In this document: piece after piece, positions 32,961 to 45,003 of the stretch
Position numbering within the stretch: position 1 is the first letter of the stretch
Layout of the letters: every line of letters starts with the position of its first letter
Assembly (NCBI GenBank): GCA_030762935.1
Contig: CM060900.1
Location: 289,176,784-289,240,783, forward strand
Length of the DNA stretch: 64,000 bases
Direction of reading: 5' to 3'
Source: Hymenopus coronatus
Taxonomy: Eukaryota > Arthropoda > Insecta > Mantodea > Hymenopodidae
Program-made: the position numbers and the translations under genes
Notes under the pieces: model-generated
Told to the model about the DNA's origin: nothing
Seen by the model: the letters and a program-made list of their open reading frames with translations, nothing else
The model's database searches: none

Positions 32961-33690
32961 AAAACTGAATGCTGTACATTATATATTGTGTGATTGGTTT
33001 TCAGCTAACAAACTATCCCGCCCAATAAAAAGTCTCCAAAATTCTTAACATACAACTCCACAATCCTAGACTGTGCATAAGCATTAACAATGCCATATTG
33101 GAATAATCCTTAGAAATAAAAGATTTTAGGTCCTCAAATTTGTGTGCATCTGAGCTGGAAAATTCATGTTGAAAATATTGTACCTAAACCAAGATCAGGC
33201 AGCCTTCATACTTTGCAGTTGTATCCATCCCAATGGCTCAAATCCTTCTTTAAAGACTGCGTTCAATAACTAAATATGGTCTCATATTCTGGTGTAATCT
33301 TTTTGAAACAGGAAAATCTTGACACTGCAAAAGAAAGCTATTCAATTAATATATGGGAAATACAGCAGAGCATCCTGTAAAGCTCTGTTTCAAAGATTAT
33401 ATTTTAACACGTCTGTTTTGTGCTTTTACATTAAAACTCCAGAGCATTTCTCCAGAAATGTAGATATATACAGTTTTAGTACCAGGAAAACAATGAATTT
33501 GCATAGACTTAGTGCTTGCTTGACTTATCAAAAAGGTATTTATGAATGTGCTGAATTATTTAATACCCTCTAAATAGATTAAAGTTGTTGCCATTTAGTG
33601 ATAAAGATAAAATCTGCTGTTAACAGAATATTTGTGCGACAAAGCCTATTACTCTGTACAACAATTAATGGATGAATGAAGAGATTTTCT
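32961..33690 (+). mobile_element. LINE-C, 3' segment (RT thumb and C-terminus)
   Basis: Plus-strand frame 33319-33573 reads LQKKAIQLIYGKYSRASCKALF, FYIKTPEHFSRNVDIYSFSTRK and LTYQKGIYECAELFNTL, the conserved C-terminal region of CR1/jockey-type RTs (usual form ..QKkaiRii......SCkpLF..l.iltlp.lyi.....), followed by KSAVNRIFVRQSLLL to about 33690. Upstream, 33140-33300 gives WKIHVENIVPK and GLIFW remnants of the thumb. Paired with 32660-32960 it forms one element with an inverted 5' end. Confidence 0.8.
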
Positions 33691-35145
33691 GTGGCAATAT
33701 AACACAAATACAACAGTTTTCTCTAAACTTAGTCGATGGATATTTGTAAATAACTTTTAATATGCCAATTTATTTTTATTAAACATAAGTGTATCCTTTT
33801 TGACAAATTATTTCAAAATACAATACTGTTCACTTACTATAATACAGTATGTTTCAATGAATGTTGACTGAATAATTGTTAACTGCTGGTCTGTGGGTCT
33901 GGTGTGGCAATTTCCAGCGTCATATGCTGCGAGCAGTCAGTAGAAATCATGCATTTTCAATTTGATGTCTGGCTTCCTCTGCTACAATTCAGACACACTG
34001 CTGTTGGATTTTTTTGTTTGTAGGGAGTGAATGAGTGTAGCCTGATCATCCTTCTAGGAAACAGAATTTCAGGAAATGGCTGTGAGATGCTCTACTTCTC
34101 AGGGTAGTGTGATGGAGATAAAGTGAATTTGTTCCCTCTGCCGATATACCCCTTTATCCATAAATCACATTGACGTTCCTACTCCTCCTCAACTTTTCTA
34201 GTCATAATTGTACCATTTCCTATCTAATCCGTGCTATGAAATTAAAATTATACTGCTAGCTATCTAATCTGTTTTTCCCTTCGGGTCATCTTGATGAAAG
34301 AGTACCCTTTGACTCTGTTAATCCTTTATTCTGTCTGAACAAAAATAGTTAAATTTTACATGTCAAACACACAACTTTCGGCTATGTGTCCTATGGCATG
34401 AAAAATTATGTTCATTAGGTGGAATACCAATTTGCAGTGTTGAAGTGACTTGTAGCATAACTTTAGCTGCAAGGCTGGACTAGTGCTCTATTTGATGTCT
34501 CTTTTCTAGTTTTCAGCTAAATTTTATCCAGGCCGAGTACTTTTACTGATTTGATTGATTGTAATTTTTATATTTTATACATTTCTCATTGCCTGCATTT
34601 TTCACTTTGGTTGCTTGGAGATGCTTAGACATTTAGGCATCATGATGCCTCAGTAGGTTTACAATGAACATGGCTGCACACAGCCGAATTAGGTCTTTCT
34701 CAGTGTTGTTCATCTTGTTACTTTAACTGTTTCAAAGGTATTGTTTGTATTTGTTCTTAATGCACTTTTATTAACCCTTTCCCCTGGTTTGCCTGCAAGT
34801 TACAGCTTCTGAGCCTCATAAAACTGACATTTCAGACAATATTGCATTTTAAATGATTGTGGTCTTATTCCTTTCATTCTTATTTGTTAATTTGATGATT
34901 TTGTATTTATCTTATTTGTTAACTCCTTTCTCTTATTTCTTTGTTATCCTCTATTTACTTGTGAAATATATAATTTTCTGTGGTATTTTGGTTCCCTTCT
35001 AAGGCGTATAGTATCACCTCATCACTCAGTTTGAGTGAATTGAATGTGTGTATTTTGTAGGTGTAGTCATACTATAGTATGGTTATATATTCACAACACA
35101 AACATGTGTACATGTTAAAAACCTTTATAAGAAATAAGAATTTGA
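33691..35145. other. Intronic sequence without a recognised feature
   Basis: AT-rich, may include the LINE-C 3' UTR at its left edge. No coding signal or RNA gene recognised. Confidence 0.45.
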
Positions 35146-36100
35146 GTGGAAAATCTAAATGAAAATTTAAAATTAAAATTTCTGGACGGGCCCCTTTCAT
35201 GTAAAAATACAGTATTGAACTTGGTGGATAGATTTAAGAAAGGAGGTTCTGTGAACAACAAGAAAAGCCAACAAAATCATTGTGTCAATACTGAGAAAAA
35301 ATTTACAAAATCAGTGCTGCCTTGGGACTTAGTTCTAGAAATCTGTGAGGCTTTTAGGAAAGCAGATAGGAATTTCGAGAATATCAACTCAGAGACCAAT
35401 GAAATTACTCAAAGTAAAACCCTGTGTACTTTCAGTATCTCACCAATTGCAACATATAGATTATAACAGAAAACTTTGTTTCTATAACTGGATGTTACTA
35501 AAAATCTTTAGTGGGGTTTCTATAACTGGATGTTACTAAAAATCTTTAGTGGGGAAACTGATCACAGGAAAATTTTCTGCTCCAATGAGGTATGGTTTCA
35601 TCTAAGTGGTCATGTAGCTCCACATAATAGCAGGTACTAGCTATCGGGAAAACCATATATTGTTTATTAGACCCAAAGTTTGATGAAAAAATAAGATTAT
35701 GCTATAAGAATTATTGATCCTTTTTTTAATTTTTGTTTTAAGTGACGGTTACATCCATCTAATTCTGGAACCTTTATGTGATGAACTGACATACAAGGAA
35801 CATGTAACAATGCATTATTTTCAGCAGGATAACACTACAGTCCATGGTGCTAATGAATCCCTGAGGCAATTGCGTTGTATATTTGGCCAAAGACTTATAA
35901 GCAAAGATTTGTGGCCTCCTCAATCCCCAGATCTCACACGACACAATTTGTATTCCTGAGGAACATTGAAAAATAAAGGGTATGCCAAATAATTTGCACA
36001 CTCTTGAGCAACTTAACAAAACATTTTAACACAACTTAACCATTAGTGTAGAAGAACTGACTCATGTGAACGACAATTTTATGAAAAGATGTAAAATATG
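35146..36100 (+). pseudogene. Tc1/mariner-superfamily transposase relic
   Basis: N-terminal half: NTVLNLVDRFKKGGSVNNKK (HTH domain) and, in a second frame, GKQIGISRISTQRPMKLLKV, a second HTH with GISR.STQRI-like spacing. Catalytic half at 35714-35960: MHYFQQDNTTVHGANESLRQ, then IFGQRLISKDLWPPQSPDLT and HNLYSWG-like after a stop; the QQD and SPDLT blocks belong to the DDE/D domain (the second Asp of the triad is in QQDNTT). Frameshifts and a 38-bp tandem duplication inactivate it. TIRs were not found. Confidence 0.82.
35478..35553 (+). repeat. 38-bp tandem duplication in the Tc1/mariner relic
   Basis: Units 35478-35515 and 35516-35553, both starting GTTTCTATAACTGGATGTTA; identical by eye. 38 is not divisible by three, so it frameshifts the transposase. 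Confidence 0.95.
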
Positions 36101-37899
36101 TATAAGACATATAAGGCCAGCTCTTTCAGCATCTTCTATGATAAGGGTGAGAACACATATTATGTTATTTAATCTCTTGTGCCAATTTCTATCAATCACT
36201 TATGGCAGATGAAACTAGGGGTTGTCGCATCACACCCACCGACCAGCAGGTAATGGATATTCTGTCAACATTCATCAAGATGCACTGTACTTAACTTCTG
36301 TAAATGAACTTTAAAGTTACGCAATCATTAATGTATAGAAATAATTTATTTTCTTAATATAACAGCAGTTGCTAATGTTAATTATTACATTCTGATATAG
36401 TACCTAAAAGCAGCACATGTAAATGAGTTTTAGTTGATATATTACCTGGTCTAAATAAGTGACATTACGTGAACATTAAGTGAATAAACCGTGATTTCTG
36501 TACATCTGTTGGCAAAATATTGACCACTGCAATTGGTACAAACATTCTTGTAAAAGCTATATTTCTCCTGTTTTATAACAATGTATGTATGTAATGTGAG
36601 TGTATTGTGATGTAGTGTGTGGTGTGGGATTGGGTGGGATGTGGCATGTGTGTCCCATCCAGCCATCCACAGCTGCATGATGTGTTTCTCGCAAGGAGAT
36701 TCTCTCCTATGTGGTGAAATTAATGGGTTTGTTCAATGCTCATATATTTACCTCGTCCTGTACATAATGGTTAACTTCACCAAAATTGTGTGATCTTTCT
36801 GGTTTATCAATTTTTCTGTACCTAAACATGTTTCATGTTTTCCTTAAGTATTTTGCCATTATTCCTTTTTGTATTATTGTGTATGGCTTACAGCACACTA
36901 TGTATTTGATTTAGTTCAATTTCATATAATATCAGGTATTATTTTATGGGAATTTGTTCTAATAAGGTTCTTTTATGAGTTAACATGCTTTTATTTCACA
37001 AGTTTGTTGAATGCTCAAGGATGGCAATCTCTCGATTATTATGGTGTCTGTTCATTAATATGGTAGAATGTGGTTATGTCTTTCTTCCTCCTGAAGTTTT
37101 TATATATGGTTATACTCTGTTTTTTACATGAATATGCTAATGAGTCTGCAGGTTAGGTTATTTTTACCACATGTTATGGAGTTTGGGTCAGTTTTTTAAG
37201 TTGCTCATGTATGTTTCTTTTTAAAACATTTCAAAATCATCTTCATTTTTCTTAGTATTTTGATGTCTAAAAGTGGAAGAAAGTTATTTTACTCAACTTA
37301 ACTAGTGAATTCAACTTAATTAGTTGACCAGTTTGAGGGCATGATGGTGTTGGTGTTTGCCAACTATTTGTGACAATACTTTTATAATCTATATTTCCAT
37401 GTGGGTCTTATAAATGTTTGCACAAGAATAAACATACATTTCCAATTGCTAGACCATTGGTTTGAATAAAGAATGTGTCTCTAATTGTAACATTTTCCAA
37501 GTTTTGGTTATTTATTCTTTTTCCATATTGTGTTACATTTTCTGCTATTGTCTCTTGGAATTCGTGGGAATTTTCAATGAATTTGTGTTATTGCCTATGC
37601 TTTAGTTATTAATGAAAGTTGAGAAATTCTTTTGTTAATCAGTCAGAAGAATTGTACTTGCAAAATTTATGATGTTAGTGATGTGTCTGAATGTGAGAGT
37701 GTGATAGAGAATCTGCACAAAGAAAAACAAATTCAGCTTATTATATTTCAAAATGCCAAAGGACATATCTCCAAAAATGTTGATCCTAAAAGAGACTTCT
37801 GTGGGTCTTGTTGGACTACTGCACATCTGAATTTTACTGATGATGGAAGCAAGTGCTGATGAAAACATCTTTCTGATGTTAAATTTGGCTGGTAGTAAA
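36101..37899. other. Intronic sequence, no supported gene
   Basis: Contains several short frames without recognisable domains. On the minus strand at 37430-37470 a short FIQTNGLAIGN-like string resembles the Penelope RT motif (Q..GLAMGNP), but the neighbouring sequence does not extend the match. TG-rich tract near 36590-36650. Confidence 0.45.
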
Positions 37900-39560
37900 G
37901 CTGAATAGAAATAGAATAGTATTTATTGATATTTAAACTGTTTTACTACAAAGCAAGTTATCCCATCAAGTACAAGCATATTTACACTATGACTAATGTA
38001 ATAATTGCTATAAGAAATTTATTTACAATAAGTTTCTATACATAATTGTGCAATTGATCTCCTCTAATACATTTACTGATAAGCTCATTATAATAATTAG
38101 GATCTTAATGTTATCAGTATATAACATCATTGTTTTGCAATAAATTTATGTAATGATGATAAATGTTTTAAATCGACCAGGTTCATTTAGCTATCTAGAC
38201 ATCTTTGTGAAAATAAGTGGATTCATTGAACTCTTCTATTGAATAAAATGCTTTACTTTAACCATTTATCCAGAAAAAATTTGAATTTATAAATGGATAG
38301 TGAAATAATATGCTCCAAAAATTTGTTATGCATACTTAATATGAAGTATTTATGACTGTTATTAATCTCGAAAATGGTACGTCTGTGGCTAAATTATTTC
38401 TGGTTTCATAACTATACATTGTCTGTTAATACATGTTTTTGTAAATTTTCATTTACAAAGATGAGCATGATAAATGTAGAACCCTGTCGCAGTCATAATT
38501 TTCATTTTTGAAAAATATATTTTACAAGATGTCATATTGTAACCTAAATTAATGCTATATCTAGTTGAATATTTTTGATTCTTGAAGATGCTTTGTACTC
38601 TAGAATTCCCAATTAGTTGTGCGCTGTGTGTTGGACAGGGATGATAGAAGGCATAATATGTACACATCAGTAATTTTCTATTAACATTGAGAAGAAATTT
38701 GTATAGCAGGAATATAATTTAAGCTAATTTTCCTCTTTTAAAATTTATGTACTCTTCCTAGGTAAATACCTAAAAGTTTAGCATCTGTATTGTTCTGACT
38801 TGTTATATTTATTTGAAGTAATAGATCTTCATTTTTAACAGTGCTTATGTGCTATATATTTGTGATAAACCATTAGTTGCTAAATACACCAAATGTTTGT
38901 TAAAATTATGGAATGTTTCTATATTTGTGCTTGTTAAATTAAATTCAGTTTTATTTATAGAGGCTGTTTAACTGCTGTGGTTGTTAGTGTCTCATTCTAT
39001 ATTGGGGTGAAAAGCCACTTAATTTTGTTCAGAGGCCTCTTTATCATGCTTGGGGTTCTTTAATGTGTTGTAAATCTATGACATGCTACCAAGGCTTTAC
39101 TTCCCTTGCAAAGGAAGCCATGCTTAGGAATTTTACATCAGCAAAAATCCATTGCCCTCTGCTGTATTTGAACCCACAACATTTTGCTTGTTGTTACCAA
39201 TGCTGTCTCATCAGTGTGCAATACAGTTTTACATGGAAAATAGCTGGGAAAATATATCATTAATTAATAGGAAGAGACCTAACTGTGTGGTACTCCTTTA
39301 GTTATTTGTATGAAATGAAACATTTTGTTACTTATTTGTATTCTTTGAAGTTTGTTTTCTAAATTTCATGTCTTTAGTTTCTGAGCTATTTCAGTTAATT
39401 TATACTGCTTCAGTTGTTCAATCGTATTAGATGAGATACTGTGTCAAAATGCTTTCTGTAAATCTACCAAGGTTATGCTGGCAGAAAGTTAATTCTCCAG
39501 ACATTCATATATGTGATAACTATATGGATGGCTTAAATGTAAGTCAAGTTAAATCTATCA
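37900..39560 (-). mobile_element. LINE-D: CR1/jockey-type LINE 3' half, decayed, split by a SINE
   Basis: Minus strand: VDLQKAFDTVSH (39430-39480), KGVP-HS-LG with LFLLINDIFS (39245-39300), then after the SINE at 38954-39223 the sequence STNIETFHNFNKHL (38880-38930) and, in 38449-38700, YYAFYHPCPTHSAQLIGNSR and SRVQSIFKNQKYSTRYSINL, KMKIMTATGFYIYHA: the order RT palm, thumb, C-terminal domain of a CR1-type RT. The 3' end at about 37905 is a short (ATTCT)-like tract. All frames broken. Confidence 0.78.
38954..39223 (-). mobile_element. SINE-A copy 1 (tRNA-derived), inserted in LINE-D
   Basis: Reverse-complement match, by eye over more than 200 bp, to SINE-A copy 2 (41761-42022): TTCAGAGGCCTCTTTATCAT, GGTTCTTTAATGTGTTGTAAA and TTGAACCCACAAC (the B-box side). 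An 8-bp direct repeat CAGTTTTA (38946-38953, 39224-39231) flanks it and could be the target-site duplication. The tRNA-like head is more diverged than that of copy 2. Confidence 0.78.
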
Positions 39561-41760
39561 TTAAAAAAGAAAAAAAGAATGGTGACATAGTTGTAAGAGT
39601 CCTTTATGTGTGTTACTGCAGTGTTGGATGTAAAACATGCATCCTTTAGTTTATGTGGTAAAACACACACATGTTTTATGCACAATGCTTTTTATCCAAA
39701 ATTTTGTTTGTTTCAGAATAACATACATTTATTTCTCCTTTTAATTTGCAGAAGTATGCACGTCACATGCGTACCACATGATACATAATTGCCTTAGTAA
39801 GCCTTTATCGTTTTTATCAATTTTTTAAATAATATTATGGAAGGTTCTATAGGTGAAGTAAGCATATCAGAATAAAATTGAGGTTCAATGAGTGGCAACT
39901 ATTATTGTGTCAATATTTCTCCGCCTGTTATAATAATGTTTGCGCTGTGGTGGCATAGCTGCAGGAATGGCAAGTTTAAATGCGTTATCTGGGAGCAGTG
40001 GAAGCGCGGAGCGAAAGCGAGTGGATAGAACACCCTAACACTCGCGTATGCGATTTTGCCTGTACCACGCTGCGAGAGGCTAAGTTCGTGACCTTGAGAT
40101 TATTTTGCGTGCAAGACGGGCATATAGCATGCAGATGGAGTTTTTAAAAAAGCATTATGCTGCTACCCAGGCTCGCATTGAGCCAACTATTGCCCTACCT
40201 ACAAAAATTTTGGACAATAATTTTTCCATTGTATTATCAAGTTAAATGCTATAATCCATAACAAATTTTTGTATAAATTTAAAACTACTGTGAATTTTTT
40301 GAGCATTGCACAGTTGTAGTGAAGATGGCTGTTGGAAATAGTAACCTGCTGCAATTCTCGGATACAGATTTTGTGCTCATTCTGTGCGCAAGCGCAGAAG
40401 AACTCGATACTTTCAGATGTAATTAATTTGTTGATATGGGGCACAAGAAGCTGAGAGGGGAAGCTTCCCTTAGGACACGAGAGCCTCTATAATCATTTGC
40501 CGTGCATGCACAAAGAGCAAATAAGAACCAACAGCAAGAAAAACTTAAAGTTTGAGTCAAATCCCTGACAAAACTTTTTAGACAAAGATCTCTTCATGTG
40601 TAATAATACAAAACAAATTAAAGTTTCAATGTCTTCTTATTTGAAAACAAAGTTGATATAGAAACCTCCTGAACAAAATATGCAAAAGGAAGCTTATATG
40701 GTAAAAATTTACAATGTTGGCACTTGGCAAACCTAGCAGAAGATAAATGCCTGCACACCATCGCTGAGTGTGTAGAAACAGTGTGTTGTAAACAACCAGC
40801 GCAAGTCCAGTGGTGAAATAGATTCGTGACTTTTTAATGGTTCTATTATTTAAAATCTGTTAGTAGTAGTTAGGATTAATGTTTCCTTCCTATAGTTCTA
40901 CATTTTAAATTTCATTTGGATATAGGAAAAACCCAAAAATCAATAACCGAGTAGTTATTGAAATTATAGTCGTCAACAAATAATAAAATAGCACCTTACT
41001 TTGGAGAGGTAATCAGTGATGTGTTATGAAAATGAGTGCTGAGAGTTACAAAATCCACCTTAATAGGAAAGTAATAACAAATGTGAAACAGTGCCTTGAA
41101 TGTATCTCACATGTTAATGAAACATAATCCGAACGTGCTGGAGAATAATTTGGTGAAATTAATTGCAGAATAATATGCCAATTTATCAGTTGTTAGTGTT
41201 CAAAGAAATGGCAGTGTTAAAACTTGCATTAAGAGGGAAAATCTTAAACACTGTTAAGAGAGATAAGCAATGGTTTGTAAATTGTATAATTGGTTATAAA
41301 GAAAATGCTTAGGACAGCTAATACCATGATCATGATTTACGTTATGCTAAGGGTGGTTTCTATAAGTTGCTTCGTTTGTGAAAAGAAGCATTATGAATGT
41401 TATATTTTACATACATAAGGTGTTAAGATTTTGTGGAGTAGTATTGAAGGCTGGAATCTTTTAAACAGCTGTAAAGAACAGAAGTATATCAATTGTAAAG
41501 ACCATCTGTGCATTAGTGTGCAGCAGAACCACCTCTCTGATAATGTAGTCTTGTGATAAACATATATGATGATGGATGATGATTTAAGGTCATATTGCTA
41601 GGAATATATAGCGTTCAGTTCCTGACTTCAACCAAAGAGTTGTCAAAGTATTTACTCAGGCAAAGGATTGAAGGATGTACTTCATCTACAAGTTAGCGTC
41701 TTTATCACAAATTAGCATTGCATTTCCACTGGCAGCTTTTAATATCCTCTAATTTTAGTC
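39561..41760. other. Intronic sequence without a recognised feature
   Basis: AT-rich; a short GC-richer patch at 39950-40080 has no recognised identity. No coding domain on either strand. Confidence 0.45.
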
Positions 41761-42022
41761 TGTCATCATCCATGGTCTAGGGGTAACATGCTAGCCTCTG
41801 GTTCTCAAGGTCGCAGGTTCACACCCAGCTGATTTTTTTTTTCAGAAGGAAGGAAAGTAAAGCCGTTTGTGCCGTGTTGTAAATTTATGGCACGTAAAAA
41901 ACCTCAGGCCTGATGAAGAGGCCTCTGAACAATATTAAGTGGTCTTTCATGCCCAAAATAGAATGGGATGCTTAGAACCATAGCAGTTAAAGAGCATCCA
42001 AAAATTACATTCAATTTAATTT
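41761..42022 (+). mobile_element. SINE-A copy 2 (tRNA-derived), with target-site duplication
   Basis: tRNA-like head with a consensus A box TGGTCTAGGGG (41773-41783) and a near-consensus B box GGTTCACACCC (41816-41826), about 32 bp apart, as in a pol III promoter. It is followed by a tRNA-unrelated body shared with copy 1 at 38954-39223. Flanked by an 11-bp direct repeat TAATTTTAGTC (41750-41760, 42023-42033). Confidence 0.87.
41773..41826 (+). promoter_or_regulatory. Internal pol III promoter (A and B boxes) of SINE-A copy 2
   Basis: A box at 41773-41783 fits TRGYNNARNGG at every position. B box at 41816-41826 fits GGTTCGANNCC except for the central CA for GA. Confidence 0.75.
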
Positions 42023-42033
42023 TAATTTTAGTC

Positions 42034-42659
42034 CATCTTAAAATTGTGCCCCATCAATAATTTGGCCACAGGGTACAATAAAACAGCCCCTTAATGAAAC
42101 AGATCATGAAAGAATAAAGAAAATGGGGTATAGTGACCCAGTTAAGTTACTTAACCTCTTCTTTCAATGTAAATGTCAGCCATATAATAACATCAGTAAT
42201 GCTGTAACAGTATTTAAGTGCTCGGAACTGACTGAAAATTACATGAAATTGAGATAGTTTCTGTTTGAAAAGATAATAAAGTCAGTCAACATAATTTTCT
42301 ATTGATGGATTAAAAACTTCTGCCTGCAACTAAAAATAGAACACCTGAAGTTAATTGTAAAAAGGTGAGAAGCTTCTTAGGTGCATCATTTTTGCAAACT
42401 GTAGCACTTAAATCTCTCAGTGTGTGTTGCCAAACATTTGACATTATTGGCAAAACAAGAATTACTGATGTAAGGAAACATAGTTTTTCTACAGGACAAA
42501 TGGCAAGAGAAACAAGAATTGAACACAGAATTAAAGGCTAGCTTAGGAAAATTTATAGATACACTGAAAGTCAGGGAAAGTCATTATGGTTATGGTAAAA
42601 GTGTTCCCCTGGATTTGCCATCAGAACTGAAGAATACAAGGCTTGTCTAAAGAGTATTC
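42034..42659. other. Intronic spacer, nothing recognised
   Basis: AT-rich sequence between SINE-A copy 2 and the mariner relic. Confidence 0.45.
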
Positions 42660-43750
42660 AGCCTATGATCAGGAAAAATAGTTTATTTACACGATGAGAT
42701 TGAGACCCTAATCCCCTTCAAAGTAATCCCCTTGCGTGTCACGCATTTAGCCCACTGCTCCTTCCAGTTCTGAAAACTATTCTGGAAAGCTTCTTTTGGG
42801 ATGGCATTCAATTCCACCACCGCATTCCTCATTATCTTTCCTCTGCTCTCAAAACAGGATCCTTTCAATGGTGTCTTCAGTTTTGAAAACAATCAGAAGT
42901 CACAAGGAGCCATGTCTGGAGAGTAGGAAGTTCATGTTTCGCCAAAAAAGCCTGGATCAGTTGTGTTGAATGTGCTGGAGCATTGTCATGATGCAACTGC
43001 CAGGTTTTCGCCCTCCAGAGGTCTGGTCTTTTTTGCCGAACTGCATCATGGATATGGCAGAGAACACCTTGGTAGTACTCCTTTGTCACTTTTTGTCTTT
43101 CTGGTGCATATTCATGATGCACAACTCCAGAGATATCAAAGAATACTGTCACCATCACCTTGATTTTGCTTCGCACCTGTCATGCTTTTTTCGGCTTTGG
43201 AGACTTGGGATCCTGCCATTGTGATGACTGTGCTTTTGTTTCTAGGTCATATCCAAAAACCCAAGCCTCATATCCAGTTATCACAGTGTTCAAAAACTCA
43301 GGTGCAGTGTTGCAAATGTCTAGTAGGTTTTGCGCAACCTCAAGACAGTCTTGTTTCTGTTCTGCTGAAAGGAGCTTCAGCACAAATTTTACAGCCACTA
43401 TATGCATGTTCAAATCCTCATGTATGTGCAGAAACTACTGATCCCGTCATCTTTGGCTATGTCTCGTACAGTCAAGCATCAATCTCCCAGTGTCATATCT
43501 CTCACTTTCTCAACAACAGCAGCATTTCAATAGGCTTGTGGCCTCTGAGGATGCTCATCACTCTCCATCGAGCTGCAGCCACTTTTGAATCAGTTGAACC
43601 ACTCTTTAATTTGTGTTATCTCCATAGCATCATCTCCAAATGCCTGCTGAATTTTACAAATTGTTTCTTTTTGACAATCACTTAGGTTTTGGCAAAATTT
43701 GATGCAGTACTTTGCTCAATTCGCTTGGGCATCTTGCAAGAAAACTAAAT
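42660..43750 (-). pseudogene. Mariner transposase relic (DD34D family)
   Basis: Minus strand, C-terminal half best kept. 43413-43180: VAVKFVLKLLSAEQKQDCLE, LLDICNTAPEFLNTVITGYE and WVFGYDLETKAQSSQW; the first catalytic Asp is in ITGDESWV, here ITGYEAWV, so it is lost. 43176-42877: RSKIKVMVTVFFDISGVVHH, EYYQGVL, WQLHHDNAPAHSTQLIQAFL with the second Asp (HDNAPAH) retained. The SPD.APCDFWLF block is frameshifted at 42885, followed by FSKLKTPLKGSCFESRGKIM. The N-terminal HTH (43450-43750) is in pieces. A typical 1.3-kb mariner, dead; a terminal sequence near 42655 resembles a mariner end, but I did not find a matching TIR. Confidence 0.9.
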
Positions 43751-44751
43751 CCAACAAACACTTATCATAGCACCTAACTTGGCGACCTGAAGCCAGCAAC
43801 TGACACACACGAATGTGGTGAGAAAATTCAAGCATGCACATTAAGGTTCTTCCTGCCACCATGCACAGTGCCACCATAGCATCACTATTTTGCATGGCAA
43901 AAATTAAGGGCGGACACCTTTCAAACAGGCCTAGTATACATAACCTCCACAAGATGTATAATGATGGTGGCAATGAATCTCTGAAAGTCTCTTTTCAATG
44001 TTTATGATACTTTCTCTAAAGAGTTCAAAGTTGGTTTTAATAGCCTTCAAGATGACGTATGTACTACATGTGAAAGTCCATTACATGTGTTAAAGAAGTT
44101 ACGGCTCATAACAAGGATCCATGTGATTTAAACAACAGTTAACCATCCACAAGTATCACAATAAGGTGTTCTATACAATAATAAGAAACAGAATGGGAGT
44201 TCCAGAAACACTTATTATTGTTTACAATATGCAACAAGTAGTGGTACTACCAAAAGTACCTATAGAAGAGGCTCATTACTCTTGTTAGTTGGGATACTAC
44301 ATTTTTTATACTTGTGATAATGAACAATCATAACCACTCATATACATGTACTAAAAACCAGCAGAGCAAGGTGCTAAACAAATTGTCGTAGTTGTGTATA
44401 GTGATAAACAGCATTAGCAGTCAAAAAATATTTCAAAAAGTACTGACATGTCCTTCTGTTTAACAATGTTCTGTTAAGTTTTTGATGCCCCTAGGCTGAT
44501 TCAGTAGTTATGCTCTTCCTTTTGTGAGGACACAGCTTCCAGCCTTGTGACAGGTTATTTGGATGAATTTCCAAAGAGATGTACCAAGTATACAATTTTT
44601 CATCAAGAACAATACAATATTTTCAAAAGACATGCGTTCATTTTTGTTTTGAAATCCTGATATGTACAATAATACAAACCACTGAGTGCTACCGAAACAG
44701 CAAAAGAAATTTTGCTTTAGATAGAAGTAACTTGAAACAGACGTAATACCA

Positions 44752-45003
44752 GTGGCAATAGAAGCATTCTATTTTCCTGGTACTGGCACTTCAGTCTCTA
44801 CTCAAAAAAAATTCACCCATGAGCACAGTGCTTCTCTAGCAATACAATCAGTGATGCCTATATCGGAGCCCAAGATTCGGGACATTCACTATTTGCTTGC
44901 AAGGAGTGGTCTGAATATCATGAAGGATCCAACACTTCTCTTCTACAGAGACCTTCCATCAACTGGATTGGCTGCCACCACCACCGCTGTCACCATGGGT
45001 TGA
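44752..45003 (+). other. Unidentified 83-codon open frame near GDAP2 exon 2
   Basis: Frame 44752-45003 with ordinary amino-acid composition (HYLLARSGLNIMKDPTLLFY, then RDLPSTG near the end). Its pattern of basic/aromatic residues faintly resembles short conserved ends of arthropod retroelement ORFs (SIPKAK..DL..L......FY..L), which is inference only. No splice sites that would join it to GDAP2 were found. Confidence 0.3.

Noticed and set aside
36900..37600. Second Penelope-like RT fragment (minus strand, QTNGLAIGN)
   Set aside because: Only about ten residues resemble the motif; sequence on both sides does not extend into neighbouring RT blocks.
43970..44050. Second terminal inverted repeat of the mariner at 42660
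   Set aside because: A faint CTCTAAAGAG resemblance near 44020 is too short and not at the expected distance from the N-terminal coding end.
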